Source of the DNA: Laburnicola sp. R22_1
Lineage: Eukaryota; Ascomycota; Dothideomycetes; Pleosporales; Didymosphaeriaceae
Direction: 5' to 3'
Assembly (NCBI GenBank): GCA_014281115.1
Contig: JACONQ010000008.1
Coordinates: forward strand, 744,001 to 808,000
Length of the DNA stretch: 64,000 nucleotides
Part shown: in pieces, positions 42,866 to 55,102 of the stretch
Layout: every line of letters starts with the position of its first letter
Position numbering within the stretch: position 1 is the first letter of the stretch
The notes under the pieces: generated by a model
What the model saw: the letters and a program-made list of their open reading frames with translations, nothing else
Told to the model about the DNA's origin: nothing
Databases searched by the model: none
Made by a program: the position numbers and the translations under genes

Positions 42866-44219
42866 GGTGCGTGCTTGCTGTGTAGGTATGGATCTTTTAG
42901 TAGGTAGGTAGTTGGGCGATTGAAGCGAGGAATTGCTGAGATGTCTCACGCACGATGCCGGCACGCAGGCAGACATCCATCTTTATTTATACCATCATAT
43001 CCAAGCCAAGTGTCACAGGCTGCTACCTGTAAGACCACGTTATCGGTTCCGCAAGTGCTCATCGATAGGTAAGGTAGGTATCTCACCACTACACCAACCG
43101 TGCACACTGCTTACTGCAGAACAGAGCGCTATTGTACGCCATTGGGACCACATTGTTCGAAGCAGTAGTTACGGCGGCATGTGGCTAGCAGGTTTGAGCG
43201 TAGATCTATGCTGGCTAAGCGGTAGCTACTTGATACGGCAGCAGCGGTGGTTTTGAGGAGCGCATGCGAGTGTTGATGGGGACCGGAGACGGATGGAGGT
43301 TCGAGCGTTGGCGATATGATTCGTCCGTATTACTTTGCCTCGTTGGGCATCACGGGAAGGTGCCGCGTCTATTCCACCAGTGTCGTCAGTAGACTTGCAG
43401 CGTAGCTTCTAGGTAGAATCAGACACCTGAATAGCATTACATTCTTTACTCGTCCTGGTTTTTTGGTGAGATACATTGCGCGGTGGTGTTTCTATATAGT
43501 GAGTTTACAGAACATTAGAGGAACAGGCTTGCAGTGTCGTGCCGGGACTGCAACTACAAATGTTAGCTACAAATTATTTAAAAACTGCATACTATTTAGA
43601 TGACCACAGATAGAATTCGTAAAAGAAGATTTGTATAAATTGATCAATCGTAAACTAATACCACACACTACTATCCCGGAGTAGAAATAAGACGTAGTGA
43701 CGGTCAAGGGTCATTGTCGCTCGGGTAGTAGTCAGCCTGTTGACATGTGCAATCTGCCGAGAGGCCGGCCTCTCAGACTTCAGTGTTCAGCGCCTCGTAC
43801 TTGATAATGGTCCGAGATAGGATGAAGAAGCACTCACCGGTCGGTTGTGCTCAAAAGAACTTGAGACCTTGTTCTATGGTTTACATGGGAGCGACAAGCT
43901 AAGAACGTGCCCGCATCTAGTCAAAAGCAGGCGGCGAGGCTGACGCATTCGTCCAGCATTGTAAATACTCCACCCAGAATGTGCACGTTGAGGCACCAGC
44001 AGCTGATGTATACAATTGCACTCGCTAACTCTCCCGATACTCTACAAGCAGCTCTAGACCCAAGAATTCAGTCGCAAATGCATGCATTGATGTGGCTGTG
44101 ACTTGCGAAACGGATGAACCGCTAATATAGTTGCAGAGTCCCACCCCAAGCCGCCGTACCCTGATGAGTGAATCTTGGAGTTGTCCATGGCACCATTTCC
44201 CATTGTGCTCTGACATCTC
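42866..44219. other. Intergenic region
   Basis: About 1.35 kb with no gene recognised. 43500-43700 is AT-rich without a clear repeat. Short antisense frames (42933-43256, 44025-44284) are unsupported. Confidence 0.5.
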
Positions 44220-45065
44220 TCAATCACGGAACTTCCTGTTCTGGTTTTCACCAAAAAGCGTGACTCTGATTGAGGGCAGCGCATCCGTCTCGAGGATCTT
44301 CAGTCGCTCGTCAAACGTGTTGTTGATGTCGATCCTCCCGCCGGTACCAGCAATGATGACGCCGCCAGACCTAGGTCCTGTCAGCGCTATTCGTGTATTA
44401 GAATGGATAAACTCACGATCCCTGTGGTAGTGGGTCGCTCTCGTCGATGGTGATGGTGACGTCCTTGTTCACCTTGGTCTTGTACTCGGACTGGGCGTCC
44501 TGAATGGCCTTCTTCACAATGTCATAATCGGCCTTCCTCGCCTTGACTTGGAGACTGTCCTCGTTGAGCGCATATGCGCCCTCCAGTATCAGGTTCTTTA
44601 GCACGGCCTGGTATTTGCCCTTGTTCTTGGAGACGTCGTTCAGCTTCTTCCCCGCGTCTTCGAACAGCCGGTTCAGCAGCTCCTGGCGAGCGGACAGAAT
44701 CCTTATCCGTGACTTGTTGGCAACGGTGGAGCGGGTGATTTGCTGCGACATGCTGGCCTGCTTGAACTTCTTCTCGTAGGACGAATCGATGGAGGCGGTT
44801 TCCTGGCGGACGAGCTTGGACTTCTCGATTGCGAATTCCTGGTCGGCCTTGAGGCGGATCTCGTTGGCCTTTTCCATGGCCTCCTGCTTGATGAAGGCCG
44901 TCATCTTCCTCAGCTCGCCGGCGACCTGGCATGGCGACGGATTAGCAGCTGCTGACGTAGGGCGGGGAGCTGTGCAGCAGAGCAGCAGCAGACGGCGCTG
45001 CCTGGACGCGGGCGAGGGCGAGGTCAGCCTACCTGGTCGTCGGAGAGGGCGTGTATTTGCGACAT
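44220..45065 (-). CDS. VMA4: Vacuolar H+-ATPase V1 subunit E
   Basis: Three exons, 45065-45033, 44925-44417 and 44370-44220, give 230 aa, the usual length. The protein reads MSQIHALSDDQ (11 codons in exon 1), then VAGELRKMTAFIKQEA and the long alpha-helical N-terminal stalk half (EKANEIRLKADQEFAIEKSKL). The globular C-terminal half ends SSGGVIIAGTGGRIDINNTF and ERLKILETDALP. Subunit E forms the peripheral stalks with subunit G and links V1 to Vo, so it is needed for vacuolar acidification. Splices are GT-AG, phases 0 and 2. Confidence 0.95.
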
Positions 45066-45601
45066 GGCGGCTGCGTGTGGTGTGTCTTGGGGGTTGCTTG
45101 TGCGTGGGTGCGGTGCAGGTGCAGGCAGAGTGCTGGCGGTGGAGCTCCAGTCAAGTTGGAGGTGGTCAAGCCACAGCTTGTCGCAGCGAGCTAGCGGGTT
45201 GAGCGCGACACACGCTGGAAAAAGGCGTGTAACGTGTAATGGAACAGCCAGCAACCAACGAATACTGCACCAGACCACACCACGTCGGCCCAATAGTGCG
45301 TCCTGCATTGCAGCACCCTCCATCACCGTCCCCCCGTCCAGCCGACCTCTTCACACGCCGCGCATCCTGGCCGCCCACGCCCGCACCCACGCCCGCGCCC
45401 GCGCTCGGTCTCGTGGCCAGGCCCGACCCGACCATCAGTGACGCATCCACACAAAGTAGACGTTGCTGCGCTGGACGCATACGCCGCTCTCTCGACACGC
45501 ACGCCGCCATTCACATCCGCATCCGCATCCACATTCACAGCATGCTTCCGCCCCACAGGTGACAGCAGCTCGAGTGCCATCACCGCTTCCGGGGAGACAA
45601 G
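45066..45601. other. Divergent intergenic region (VMA4 / NIPA-like)
   Basis: It holds both promoters. The stretch 45480-45560 has short CATCC/CACAT-type repeats. Long frames on either strand here are GC-composition artefacts. Confidence 0.5.
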
Positions 45602-47484
45602 ATGGTGGAGCTCTCCGCGGGCGCCAGCATTGCTGTAAGCTGCCCTCTGCACTCGCCCCAGAGCGCGCTCCCACACCCCCAGCGCTGATAGTGACCGTGT
45701 AGCTTGGAGTAATCGTCGGCCTCGCCTCCACCTGCATCCAGAGCATCGGCTTGACCCTCCAGCGCAAGTCGCATCTGCTCGAGGAAGAAAAGGACGACGA
45801 CTATGAGCGCCGCCCGCCGTACAAGCGCCGGCGATGGCAGGTTGGGATACCGCGCCTGCATCACCAAGCACTGCGCTGACTGTAACAGCTGGGCATGCTC
45901 ATGTTCGTCGTGGCCAACATAGTGGGGAGCACCATCCAGATCACCACCTTGCCGCTCCCCGTGCTTTCCACCCTGCAAGCGGTACCGTCCCCTGTCCTCA
46001 CCTTTGCAGCTCGTCTCTGACACGTGCAGCCTGGCCTCGTCTTCAATTCGATATGCGCCTCCGTCGTCCTCAGCGAACCCTTCACGCGATACTCTCTAGC
46101 CGGCACGCTGCTCGTCGCCGTCGGAGCCCTCCTGATCGGAATCTTCGGTGCCATCAGCGAACCGTCGCACAACCTGGATCAGCTCCTGGCGCTTCTGGGT
46201 CGCTCGCAGTTCCTCCTGTGGATGTTCGGGACCTTTTCTCTTGTCCTGGCCTTGATCTTTGCTAGCTGGTTTCTAAAACGCATCTACCCTCGAACTACGC
46301 CGCGTTTAAGACTGGTCCGCGGTATATTCTTTGGATGTATCAGCGGTATCCTCTCCGCCCACTCGCTTCTTATTGCCAAGAGCGCCGTCGAACTTCTGGT
46401 CCGAACCATCATAGACCGCCATAACGAGTTCAACCGTTGGGAATCGTGGATGATCCTCATCGCGCTGGTCACGTTCGCCTTGACCCAACTATATTACATG
46501 CATCGTGGCCTGAAATTATGTAGCACCAGCGTTCTGTATCCGCTCATCTTCTGCGTCTACAATGTCATTGCTATTATAGACGGCTTGATCTATTTCCACC
46601 AAGCAGCCAGACTACCGAATCTACACGCAGGACTACTGGCGCTTGGGACCATAATATTACTTGGTGGAGTAGTATGTCTGAGTTGGCGTTTGGAGGAGAG
46701 CGACGAAGAACCATCCTCGCCGATCGCCGCACGACACAAGGGCGTACCCATACCGCAGACTGTCCTAACGCCTGGTATCGGCCTAGTCCATGGTCTCGCC
46801 GATGAGGAGCCCGCCTCTCCAGTCGACCTAGAAGAGCAGCAGCCTGGCATTGATGGCTCCATGGCTGAGCAGTGGAAGCGGAAACTCGTCGACGAGCGAA
46901 CGCCTCTACTCGCTCGGGCCCCAACCGGTCCTGCAGTCACGGTCTCCAAGAGGCCAGCAATAACCAGCAATCAGCCCCACAGTCCAAGTACAAGTCCTTC
47001 GGTTCGCAGACCAGTGAGAAGGCGAAGAATGACAGTTTCGGAAGAGACGAATGAGATTTGGAATGAGCTGGATGACAGAGATACGGTTCCGTCGCCGATC
47101 AGACAGTCAGCAGACCTCGAACGGAGACCGCGCTCAGGGACTCTGCCAGCGCGACGAACGAATAATTCGGCCACATGGCTCAGCCAGATGAGGAGACGAT
47201 CTTGGTTTGACGGAACAGTGTTGGGCAGCCAAAGAGGCCGCAACATCTCCCAGGGGAAAAGACCTGTCGATAGTACATCAGCTTTACTCGACCATCCGGA
47301 ACCAGAGGACGAGACCCAATCAGATACGGATGCGCCACCTACTTCTTCAGTGAGGAGGCGAGGGACATGGGTTTTTGGTGATAAACGAAACCAGGAAGGA
47401 TTAGGTGACTGGCTGAAGCTCAAATGGTGGCGGAAGAAGTGGAGGGATGGAGTGGAAGATACTGGGGAGCATGAGGGAGCATAA
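45602..47484 (+). CDS. NIPA/DUF803-type putative magnesium transporter
   Basis: Four exons, 45602-45634, 45703-45840, 45889-45981 and 46030-47484, give 572 aa; phases are all zero. Conserved blocks: LGVIVGLASTCIQSIGLTLQ, RKSHLLEEEK, LGMLMFVVANIVGSTIQITT, LPLPVLSTLQ and GLVFNSICASVVLSEPFT. About nine transmembrane helices occupy the first 340 residues. The C-terminal 230 residues are disordered, Ser/Arg-rich and cytoplasmic (SVRRRGTWVFGDKRNQ), likely regulatory. Animal NIPA proteins move Mg2+; fungal function is less clear. The first exon (33 nt) is the least certain. Confidence 0.85.
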
Positions 47485-47843
47485 GATACCACTACAATAC
47501 TAAATAGCATTGCGGATACGTATGAATACAGTACAATTAAATCAATGTCTCTATGAGCTACACCGGAATGGGACCTCCTCTGGTCTCGTTCCTATACCAC
47601 GCACTTCCGGGCGCACTGCACCGGATGACTCGCCGATACGCGCTAATCTACAAGACGTTAGCCCAGCTTAACAAGTACAGGTGGGTGACACAAAAACACT
47701 TCCTCTACAGCGTGTTCCTGCGGATAGACAATAGCAGCGCAGGCTATGCAAAATACTGCAGGTGCAACTATATCAGCCTTTTGTCGTTACTCCACTCCTT
47801 GTGCCTCTTTTGAGCGGTAGCAAACTTCAACGCGCTTCACAGT
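47485..47843. other. Intergenic region
   Basis: 3' flank of the transporter and promoter of the HET gene. A short frame (47553-47813) is unsupported. Confidence 0.45.
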
Positions 47844-50090
47844 GTGTCCAACTTCATGGATTACGACTCAACTGCGCCCACGAATCCGATCTATCAAGAC
47901 AGAATAGATGACAAGTCCATCCGCCTTCTACAATTCACACAGTCGCAAGATGGACGCTTCACTGGCAGGCTCAAGAAGTTTGCGCTGGTTGATGCACCGC
48001 CGTTTTTCGTGGCGTCGTATACCTGGGGTCAGGGGAGCTATGCGAGTACGGCCATAGAGTTCAAGATGGGACGGCTACGGGTGCTTGATAGTCTTTTGCC
48101 ATTTTTGGCAATAGTTAGTAACCATGAAGAGTTTGATGACAGTCAGTATTGGTGGATAGATTCTATTTGCAGTACGTAAGGTCCGGGTGCAAGGGGAATG
48201 TGTCTTCTTTAACTGCGAGATACGGACTCTTTCCTCGCTTAGCCTACATTCACAGATACCAACCCCCACTGTTGAGACTACACTGACTTTGTACCCTACC
48301 TCCTAGTCAATCTGACGGATGGGCCGGAACGAGAACAGCAAGTCCGGATCATGGCTGATATCTATACAAGAGCTAGAAGATCTATTGTGTGGCTCGGTGA
48401 AGAAGTTGAGGGGGAAAGTGACTGCAGGGGCGCAATCGAATTCATGCATTATCTCAGCAAATTGCAGCCTGCTTTTAGCGGAACTGACGCACAAATTACA
48501 CGCCTGAATCTCCGCGCTTCAGACCTGGCTTCCGAATGGACATCGATTAGCCATCTACTTGGCCGCCCATGGTGGACCAGAGTTTGGACGCTCCAGGAAA
48601 TGATACTGCCTCGAGAACTGAAGATGTTTTGTGGTAGTAGCTCGATCAGCCGCGGTAAATTCAAGGCGGCTATGTACAGCATATTCTTATGCAGTGTGGG
48701 AAACCACGACATGGCGCACGAGTTTATTCCCCGACATATCTTTGACGCAGCGTTCAACAGGCGGAGAATACACCAATGGCACGTAAACCCCAAGTCTCGC
48801 GGGATTGCCCTGGTAGCCATCCTAGCATACTTGGGGAACCACTCCGCTTCCGATTCAAGAGACAGGATCTACTCCGTTTTGGGAATCACCACCACGCGGG
48901 ACAGACGATTGATCGGAAACCCTGAGTACACAAGCTCAGTTGCACACATCTACGCGAAGCTCGTCCGTTCATTCTACATTGAATACCGCAACCTCGACAT
49001 CATTTGTTTCTCCCACATCTTCAACCGCTATTCTGCGCTTAGCGACCCCGGATCCGAGTCTGCAGTGCCATCATGGAGCCCGGACTGGAGGGTGCATACC
49101 GAGTTTGTGAGCCCCGTACCACTCATGGCGAGTCAAAGTGCTAGTAAGCACATCGGCAATTTTCGACCGCTACATAGCCAGAAGTGGAAAGCAGTATACG
49201 ACGCACCCGGGCAGCGGCTGCGGGACCGAGCGAATGTACGATTTCACGAGAGTCTCAAGGAGATGTGGTGCGACGGCGTTATGCTCGATACCATCGAGAC
49301 TCTCGGAGCACTCGAAGGCTGCGATACACGGTGTAGGAGCTTCGTCTGTGCCCAAGAAGAACCGCTGCATAGCTTATTACAGAACCCGCAAAGCTCGTAT
49401 ACACAGAAGTCACAATTCCCAGACCCAATCATACTTCTCGACGCCATCGCCCGCTCGCTGGTTTTCAACCGCCAAGACAAATACCTCCACTTCGTCGCCC
49501 CAGACTCCTACATCTCCGACTTCCTCGTCCTATGCAAGGCCTGCCTCCACGCAGACGCGTCGCAACACGCGCTCGGAACCTTTCTAGAGCCGATATTCCT
49601 GACATGGTTCCAGCAAAACCGCCACTTACGCTTCGATACCTACACGCTAGAGTCCCTAGTCCACGCCATTATTGTATCTTCAAGCGAGTCTACACTCGGC
49701 GCTTCCTTGCCTCCACCAACTCTGCACGCCACATCCGCGGCCCCTCTTCCACCACCAACATCCATCTATCCGCTCAAAACGACCAGGGACACAGATTCCG
49801 ACGACGCAGATACCTTCATGTCCCGCTTTTTAGACACCATACGCAAGAAGTCGCGGCGGCTCATGGCGACTACCGAGGGACATATTGGCATGGCGCCTTG
49901 TAGAGCGCGGCTGGGCGACGCCGTCGTGGTGCTCTTTGGGTGCAGCATTCCGCTCATACTGAGGAGGGTGGGCACCAGAGAAGCTTGGCAGGTTATAGGG
50001 GAGGCGTATGTGCATGGTTTTATGGAGGGGGAGGTGGGGGGGTTGCTAAGGAAGGGGAGGAGGAGCACGCATCGCTTTCGGCTTGTTTGA
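47844..50090 (+). CDS. HET (heterokaryon incompatibility) domain protein
   Basis: Exons 47844-48171 and 48307-50090 (intron GTACGT...CCTAG, phase 1) give 703 aa; an ATG at 47856 is an alternative start. The HET domain begins near residue 53: FFVASYTWGQG, then WWIDSICINLTDGPEREQQV completed across the splice, then MADIYTRARRSIVWLG. A second conserved block WWTRVWTLQEMILP is followed by SRDRIYSVLGI. HET domains share the TIR-like fold and trigger regulated cell death when non-self partners fuse. No NACHT, WD40 or TPR follows; the C-terminal region is unannotated and ends with a variable tail. HET genes are typically polymorphic. Confidence 0.92.
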
Positions 50091-51859
50091 ATGGCCGTGT
50101 GGAGGCAGGGCTTCAGATTGCCGCCCATGTAAGCATCAGCGCTACAACTTCCCGATTAGCGTTGCCACAATCCGTCCTAGCACTCGAGGGCCGAGGAAGA
50201 AACACTGTGAAACAGAGTTGCATGTGAGCGGTGTCGTAGCTGAGCTGCAGTGTACCCGATTCCAAGGGAACCCCGCAGCGGGCACAAGGTGCTGGGCTCG
50301 CTGCCGACTGTTTGAACGAACGAGAACACGTTCTGAGCATCGACGCAAGGGAGCCGTGAAACACGAGATTATGTGGGGACAAATACGCTATACCGTATAC
50401 AGACGGTCCACGGCGCTGCCCGGTCCGCTAGTGTTGGTGATCTCATCTTTACAATAAGCGAGCGTCGGGTCAAGCGCTAAACTCCGACATCATCACTCCC
50501 ACCGCTCACGAGAAAAACGCCGGCGTGTATTCTTGTGACCCCTCACGCCCCTCCCTTTGATTCTGCCAAGGCGTTAGCTACCGCTGTGCCTCATGTATTC
50601 ATGGTGCGTCATCGTTCGGCTGAGAACCTAGATATGTACCTTGCGGGTTATCCACTCGCTCGGTGCAGCGCCGGATGTTGGGTAGATTCGTCTCAGTCCC
50701 ATCAAATTGCGGCTGAGGAGGGGGTTCTTTCTTCACATGTTGGAAAGGTTTCTATATAGGGACATGGTTTTTTTTTTTTTTTTTTTGCGACTAAGGGGTT
50801 TCTAATAAAAATATTACAATAATAGCAGATATCCCTCCTGCTGTTGTATACACAGAAAAGCGTTTCAAGGTATATAGGGACATAGCATTTGGACCTTTCT
50901 CTTTGGTACTTGCAGTAAATAGCTGATCCAGATTAGGCGGTACGTACCTAGGTAGTAGCGCATCCCTTCGGATATGCCGGTTAGATGTCGACATGCAGTG
51001 TTAGCTATGTATTGTACGTTCCACGGAGACTGACTGATGATGAGTCTGAACCCTCATTGTAATTGTGGGCTGGCTGGGTAGAATTTGATTGGACAAGTTT
51101 TCGTGGGACATGTGTTGGTTGCACGCTGCTCGCCATGCAGGGCGCTTGACCACAGCCAAGTTTCGCGTATTGATGATCATATCCATACCGCAGATCTACT
51201 GCAGAGAGAGGACCTTGATGTTGTTGAGCTGTACAAATTCAACAGCTGAACTTTAAGCTTCGTGGCTGGAAGAGGCTGTATGCAGCCATCCGAGGAGCCA
51301 GATGTCTCCGCAGTATATGAGCTCCGAAGTAACAAGATGCTCCGAATTCTCTACGCAGCTTTCGAGCCATCATGTAGAGGCATACATGTTCTTACCTTTC
51401 TTTGGATATTTTTTGCGGTTTCAAAGCGCCAGTGTAGTGCTCGTTCTGGCTTCCTGTTTGGATCAGCACCTATTGCATGCAGGGACTGTGACACCATAAG
51501 CTCCGAGCCCAACAACCACGTAAACATGCGTCTAAAAAAGCACCGCCCCTCCAATCATCCGACGTCACCTCCGCCGAACCAGCTATTCAAAGCGAACAGC
51601 AACCCTGATGTCGGTATGTTGCATCACCCTGGTCTTTCATCCCTTCCCTCTACCCGGGAGACTGGTGCCATACATACTATGAGCACTGCAGCACCCTACA
51701 AACTAGGCTTTCTCCCGCTGCTTGCCCTTATCCGACCTCCTCAGGGTCCATCTCCCTTTGAAGCACCCTTGCTCTGAACGAGCGTCCCTTCCCGAGATAC
51801 GATACGAGTGGGCGCATCCGACCATTTGAAATCGCTCTCCTTTTCGTTATCCCTTAGAG
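50091..51859. other. Intergenic region
   Basis: About 1.8 kb without a supported gene. A poly-T run (about 50767-50786) is present. The 171-residue frame at 51262-51777 has no recognisable features and overlaps the leader of the next gene. Confidence 0.5.
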
Positions 51860-53656
51860 ATGCCTCTCCAAAAGCCGCCTCCCAAGTATCCACGTCCCAC
51901 TGACAAGAGAGCACCCGCAGACAATCAAATTCTAAAGCAACGACGAAGAGCACTCCATACGATCAGCGAATTAGCACCTCATCAACAAGCCGCTCCAGAG
52001 GGTGGTTCCACTGGGCCACCATCAAGAGTAGGCAATGCCGCCCCCACGCACAGCAGTCCTGGATTCGCACCGGAGAAACCTGCCAAAAGCAGTAGGAGGC
52101 GGAGTCTCCCATCTCATGGCGTACCAGGCCAGCGAGATTACGCAAACCCAGTCTCCATGTCAAACACCCCAGCGGCTACGCTTGTTCTGCATCGGTCCAT
52201 CATAGACCCTTATAGCGCGAAGGGCACCGGACGCTATAGATCTCGCCGTCGGTCGATGCCTTCGTCCTTCGAGACACAAGGGCGCTCCTTATCGCCTGTT
52301 GCCGAAGGCGAACTCCCACGACATCCAATGCCTCATGACAGAATGCAGCTGCAGGAGGCGGATCGCCATGGGCATCGGAGAAACAGATCGGACAGCTTGT
52401 TGCGTGAGAAGGCAATAGAGGGCGCGGGATGGAACGCACGGCGCGAACGAGAGCTGTTGAAGCGGGAGGAAGCTCTTCTTGAAGGCATCGCTCGTCGCGA
52501 GAAAGAACGTCTCGAGAAAGAACGTCGCGAGAAAGAACGTCTCGAGAAAGAACGTCTCGAGAAAGAACGTCTCGGCCTCGTTATAGAAACTTCGTCAGTA
52601 CTGTCGTCCTCAGCACGGCTCTCCTCCGCGAAGGCTCTCCAGTGGACTAGCAGCCTCCAGGGGACTAGCAGCCTCCAGGGGACTAGCAGCCTCCAGGGGA
52701 CTAACAGCCTCCAGCGGACTAGCAGCCTCCAGGGGATTAGCCGCCACCAGCTTCTTTATTCCAGCCAGCCTACCGATAACGATCCAGTGCGTCGAAACAA
52801 TCGCGGTAGAAACAGACGACTCTCCAATAGAAGTATCATCGACGGACGCTTATACCACGACGCCCTTGCGAGCACGCCGAACACCACTCCAGCTCACCAT
52901 GGCTTACTGAGAAGCCTTTCCACAGCCTCTGATGCGCAGTGGATATCTTACGACGACCTGCGGCGCTCAGCGTCATCAACCTCCTTCCGCAGCTCCGCTC
53001 CCACCGAACAACACCATCTAACAGACCCTCGCTCTGCCACCTCCCTCCAAACCTCGCCCAACTCCAGCCTTTCTAGCACCTCTAGCGCCACCACCCGCCC
53101 TTCCCGATCTTCTTCCTTCGCCCGCGCACGAGCATCCGACCACCACCCACTCCGACAGAACCCTACTGCCGCCCTTCAAGGCGCCTTCCCTGCGCTCACC
53201 GCGGCCAACCTGGAGTCCAATATCGTGTCGCCTAACCCTACCACAGGACACGCATTCCCAAGGCCAGACCGAACGCCCCAGAAGACGTACTGGAGTCCGA
53301 ATCCCGCGTCACGGAGCCCCATCCGACCTTCTCCTGCAAACAGAGAGGGTTTTTCTTCGCACAACCGAGGGCAGGCGAATGTATCTGCTGTTGTTCGGAG
53401 GCAAGACATGGGCGCTGTGAACGATGTTCTTTACTGTGAGAATCTGGACAAGCGGGGGCTGGCTGTGCTGAATGCTAGTGGCAGAAGGCTGAGCAGGGAG
53501 GAGGTGGAGAAGAGAGCTGCGCGGGAGAAGGTCAGGGAGAGGGTGAGGAGGGCTAATGAGCTTGAGGAGGAGAGGGAGAAGGAGTTGGTTGGGGAGGGGG
53601 AGGGGGAGAAGAAGAGAGGGAGGTATTTCTTTTGCGGATTGTTTGGGAGGGCGTGA
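51860..53656 (+). CDS. Basic, repeat-rich hypothetical protein
   Basis: Single exon, 598 aa. It is very Ser/Arg-rich and mostly disordered. Two coding minisatellites stand out: 15-bp units encoding LEKER/REKER (about 52491-52575), and 18-bp units encoding SLQGTS-like repeats (about 52640-52742). A C-terminal coiled coil (EEVEKRAAREKVRERVRRAN) is followed by KKRGRYFFCGLFGRA, where one Cys in an aromatic-basic setting may be lipidated. No named domain. Probably a scaffold, cytoskeletal or membrane-edge protein, but this is guesswork. Confidence 0.65.
   Translation: MPLQKPPPKYPRPTDKRAPADNQILKQRRRALHTISELAPHQQAAPEGGSTGPPSRVGNAAPTHSSPGFAPEKPAKSSRRRSLPSHGVPGQRDYANPVSMSNTPAATLVLHRSIIDPYSAKGTGRYRSRRRSMPSSFETQGRSLSPVAEGELPRHPMPHDRMQLQEADRHGHRRNRSDSLLREKAIEGAGWNARRERELLKREEALLEGIARREKERLEKERREKERLEKERLEKERLGLVIETSSVLSSSARLSSAKALQWTSSLQGTSSLQGTSSLQGTNSLQRTSSLQGISRHQLLYSSQPTDNDPVRRNNRGRNRRLSNRSIIDGRLYHDALASTPNTTPAHHGLLRSLSTASDAQWISYDDLRRSASSTSFRSSAPTEQHHLTDPRSATSLQTSPNSSLSSTSSATTRPSRSSSFARARASDHHPLRQNPTAALQGAFPALTAANLESNIVSPNPTTGHAFPRPDRTPQKTYWSPNPASRSPIRPSPANREGFSSHNRGQANVSAVVRRQDMGAVNDVLYCENLDKRGLAVLNASGRRLSREEVEKRAAREKVRERVRRANELEEEREKELVGEGEGEKKRGRYFFCGLFGRA
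52491..52575. repeat. 15-bp coding tandem repeat (LEKER units)
   Basis: At least five near-identical units of the type CGTCTCGAGAAAGAA; each encodes RLEKE or RREKE. Part of the gene at 51860-53656. Confidence 0.9.
52640..52742. repeat. 18-bp coding tandem repeat (SLQGTS units)
   Basis: About six units of ACTAGCAGCCTCCAGGGG type, encoding TSSLQG with minor changes (TNSLQR). Part of the gene at 51860-53656. Confidence 0.9.
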
Positions 53657-55102
53657 GTAGCTTGCTGTGGATGGTGTGTCTTGGGTTGGAGTAAATTGTG
53701 TGTTGCGGGGGAGGAGAAAGTGGTGAAGTTGGGTATTCTGCGGTTTATCGTTTAGTAGGGAGGCTGGGGCTTGGATTGTGAGCTGAGTAGCGTCAGGTTT
53801 TGGTGATGGTGCCTGGAAATGGCCTGAACATGGTAGTTATCGCGGATGTGTAATGTGCATTATCACGTAACATTGCGACTTTCCTTGAGTTTGATTCTTT
53901 GCCGACTGGCTGCTGAAGCTTGATGCCGTATTCCCGTCGTTTCACGCCTCGTCGACTTGGTAGCATCCATATGCGTGGTAGTACAGCACTAGGAAGACGA
54001 TGGAGAAACCACCGGCCAAGACATTATCCAGTGACATTACGGCCGTAGAGACCAGGGCTATGCAGCCACACGGGAGGATAAGCGAACGATAAGCCCCTCT
54101 CCCATGCGGCTGAGTAGCTATTACTATATCTCTGAGGCGTGGACGCACAGCCAGTCACAGCAAGCGACGCGGAAGGGCACAGCGGGTGGTGATTTGCCAG
54201 TGGGACTCGTAGCAGATATTGGATTGTGCGCAGGGCTTGCATGCTGAACGCTTGTTTGGGGTCAGCTGCAAGGGAGGCTGAGGAGTTCACGGCCTCGACG
54301 GGGCGAGAAGGTTTGCGGGATGGGGTCGTGATGTGATGGGATGGGATGGGATGGGGCTAACGGGAAGACGGGTGACGGGGATTCCCCTGGTGCTGCTCGT
54401 TGGCCGACGCCTTGCCAGGTGAATAGAGTGTCGAGAGTGGACACTGGACGAGCCGAGGTCCGTCGTTTATCGAGATGCACGCTGGGACTGGGGGCGTGTG
54501 CTCCCGCACGGGACGATGATGGTTCCACAAGGTTGCCACGAGCTGTTCACAGGTGTGGGCGCACGGACGCGCCGAGTGGTGGTTAGGGGTGGTCGACGGC
54601 CGTTGATGGTGATGGTGATGGTGCGGGTGCGGGTGCTGGTGCTGGTGCTGGTGTTTGTGCTCGTGCTCGTGCTCGTGCTTGTGCTTGTGCTTGTGCTTGT
54701 GCTTGTGCTTGTGCTCGTGCTTGCTTGTGCTCGCTCCTCGTCTCTGCAACAAAACGCCGCCCGCCTGTTGCTTGCTCGCTGGCTGCCCGTCCCCCACCAT
54801 CCACACCCCCAGGAGCACCCCCCCCCCTCCCCCCCCTTACTTGCCTCCAGCGAGGACCGTCCCCAGCCCGTTGCGTGCCCTCCCTCGCCAGCTCCGTCGC
54901 CGCGCGCCCCCGCATGCTTCCAATGTCCAGCAGGCGAGCCCCGCTCCACCCTCCCAGCGGCTCGCTGTTAAACGCCCTCCGCAGCAACCACCGCGTCGCA
55001 CACGCGCTGCCGACCTTGCCTGCCCGCTGCTGTTGCGTCCCCTTGGTACCCTGCTGCTGCTGCTGCTGCTGCTGAGGAGCCCGCGAGCCGCTGCGTGCGA
55101 CT
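53657..55102. other. Intergenic region and RasGEF promoter
   Basis: No gene supported. It contains the GTG minisatellite (54600-54730), a C-rich run at about 54819-54836 and a (CTG)n tract just before the RasGEF gene (about 55053-55074). Long frames on both strands here are composition artefacts. Confidence 0.5.
54600..54730. repeat. GTG-based hexanucleotide minisatellite
   Basis: Tandem GTGATG, GTGCTG, GTGCTC and GTGCTT units in successive blocks, about 130 bp, about 370 bp upstream of the RasGEF start. Strongly strand-asymmetric (G/T on +). Confidence 0.9.

Noticed and set aside
45323..45871. 182-codon antisense frame upstream of the NIPA-like gene
   Set aside because: Overlaps the real first exons on the other strand and has only composition-driven Arg/Gly/Ala content.
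51262..51777. 171-codon + frame
   Set aside because: No recognisable features, and it lies in the leader or promoter of the gene at 51860.
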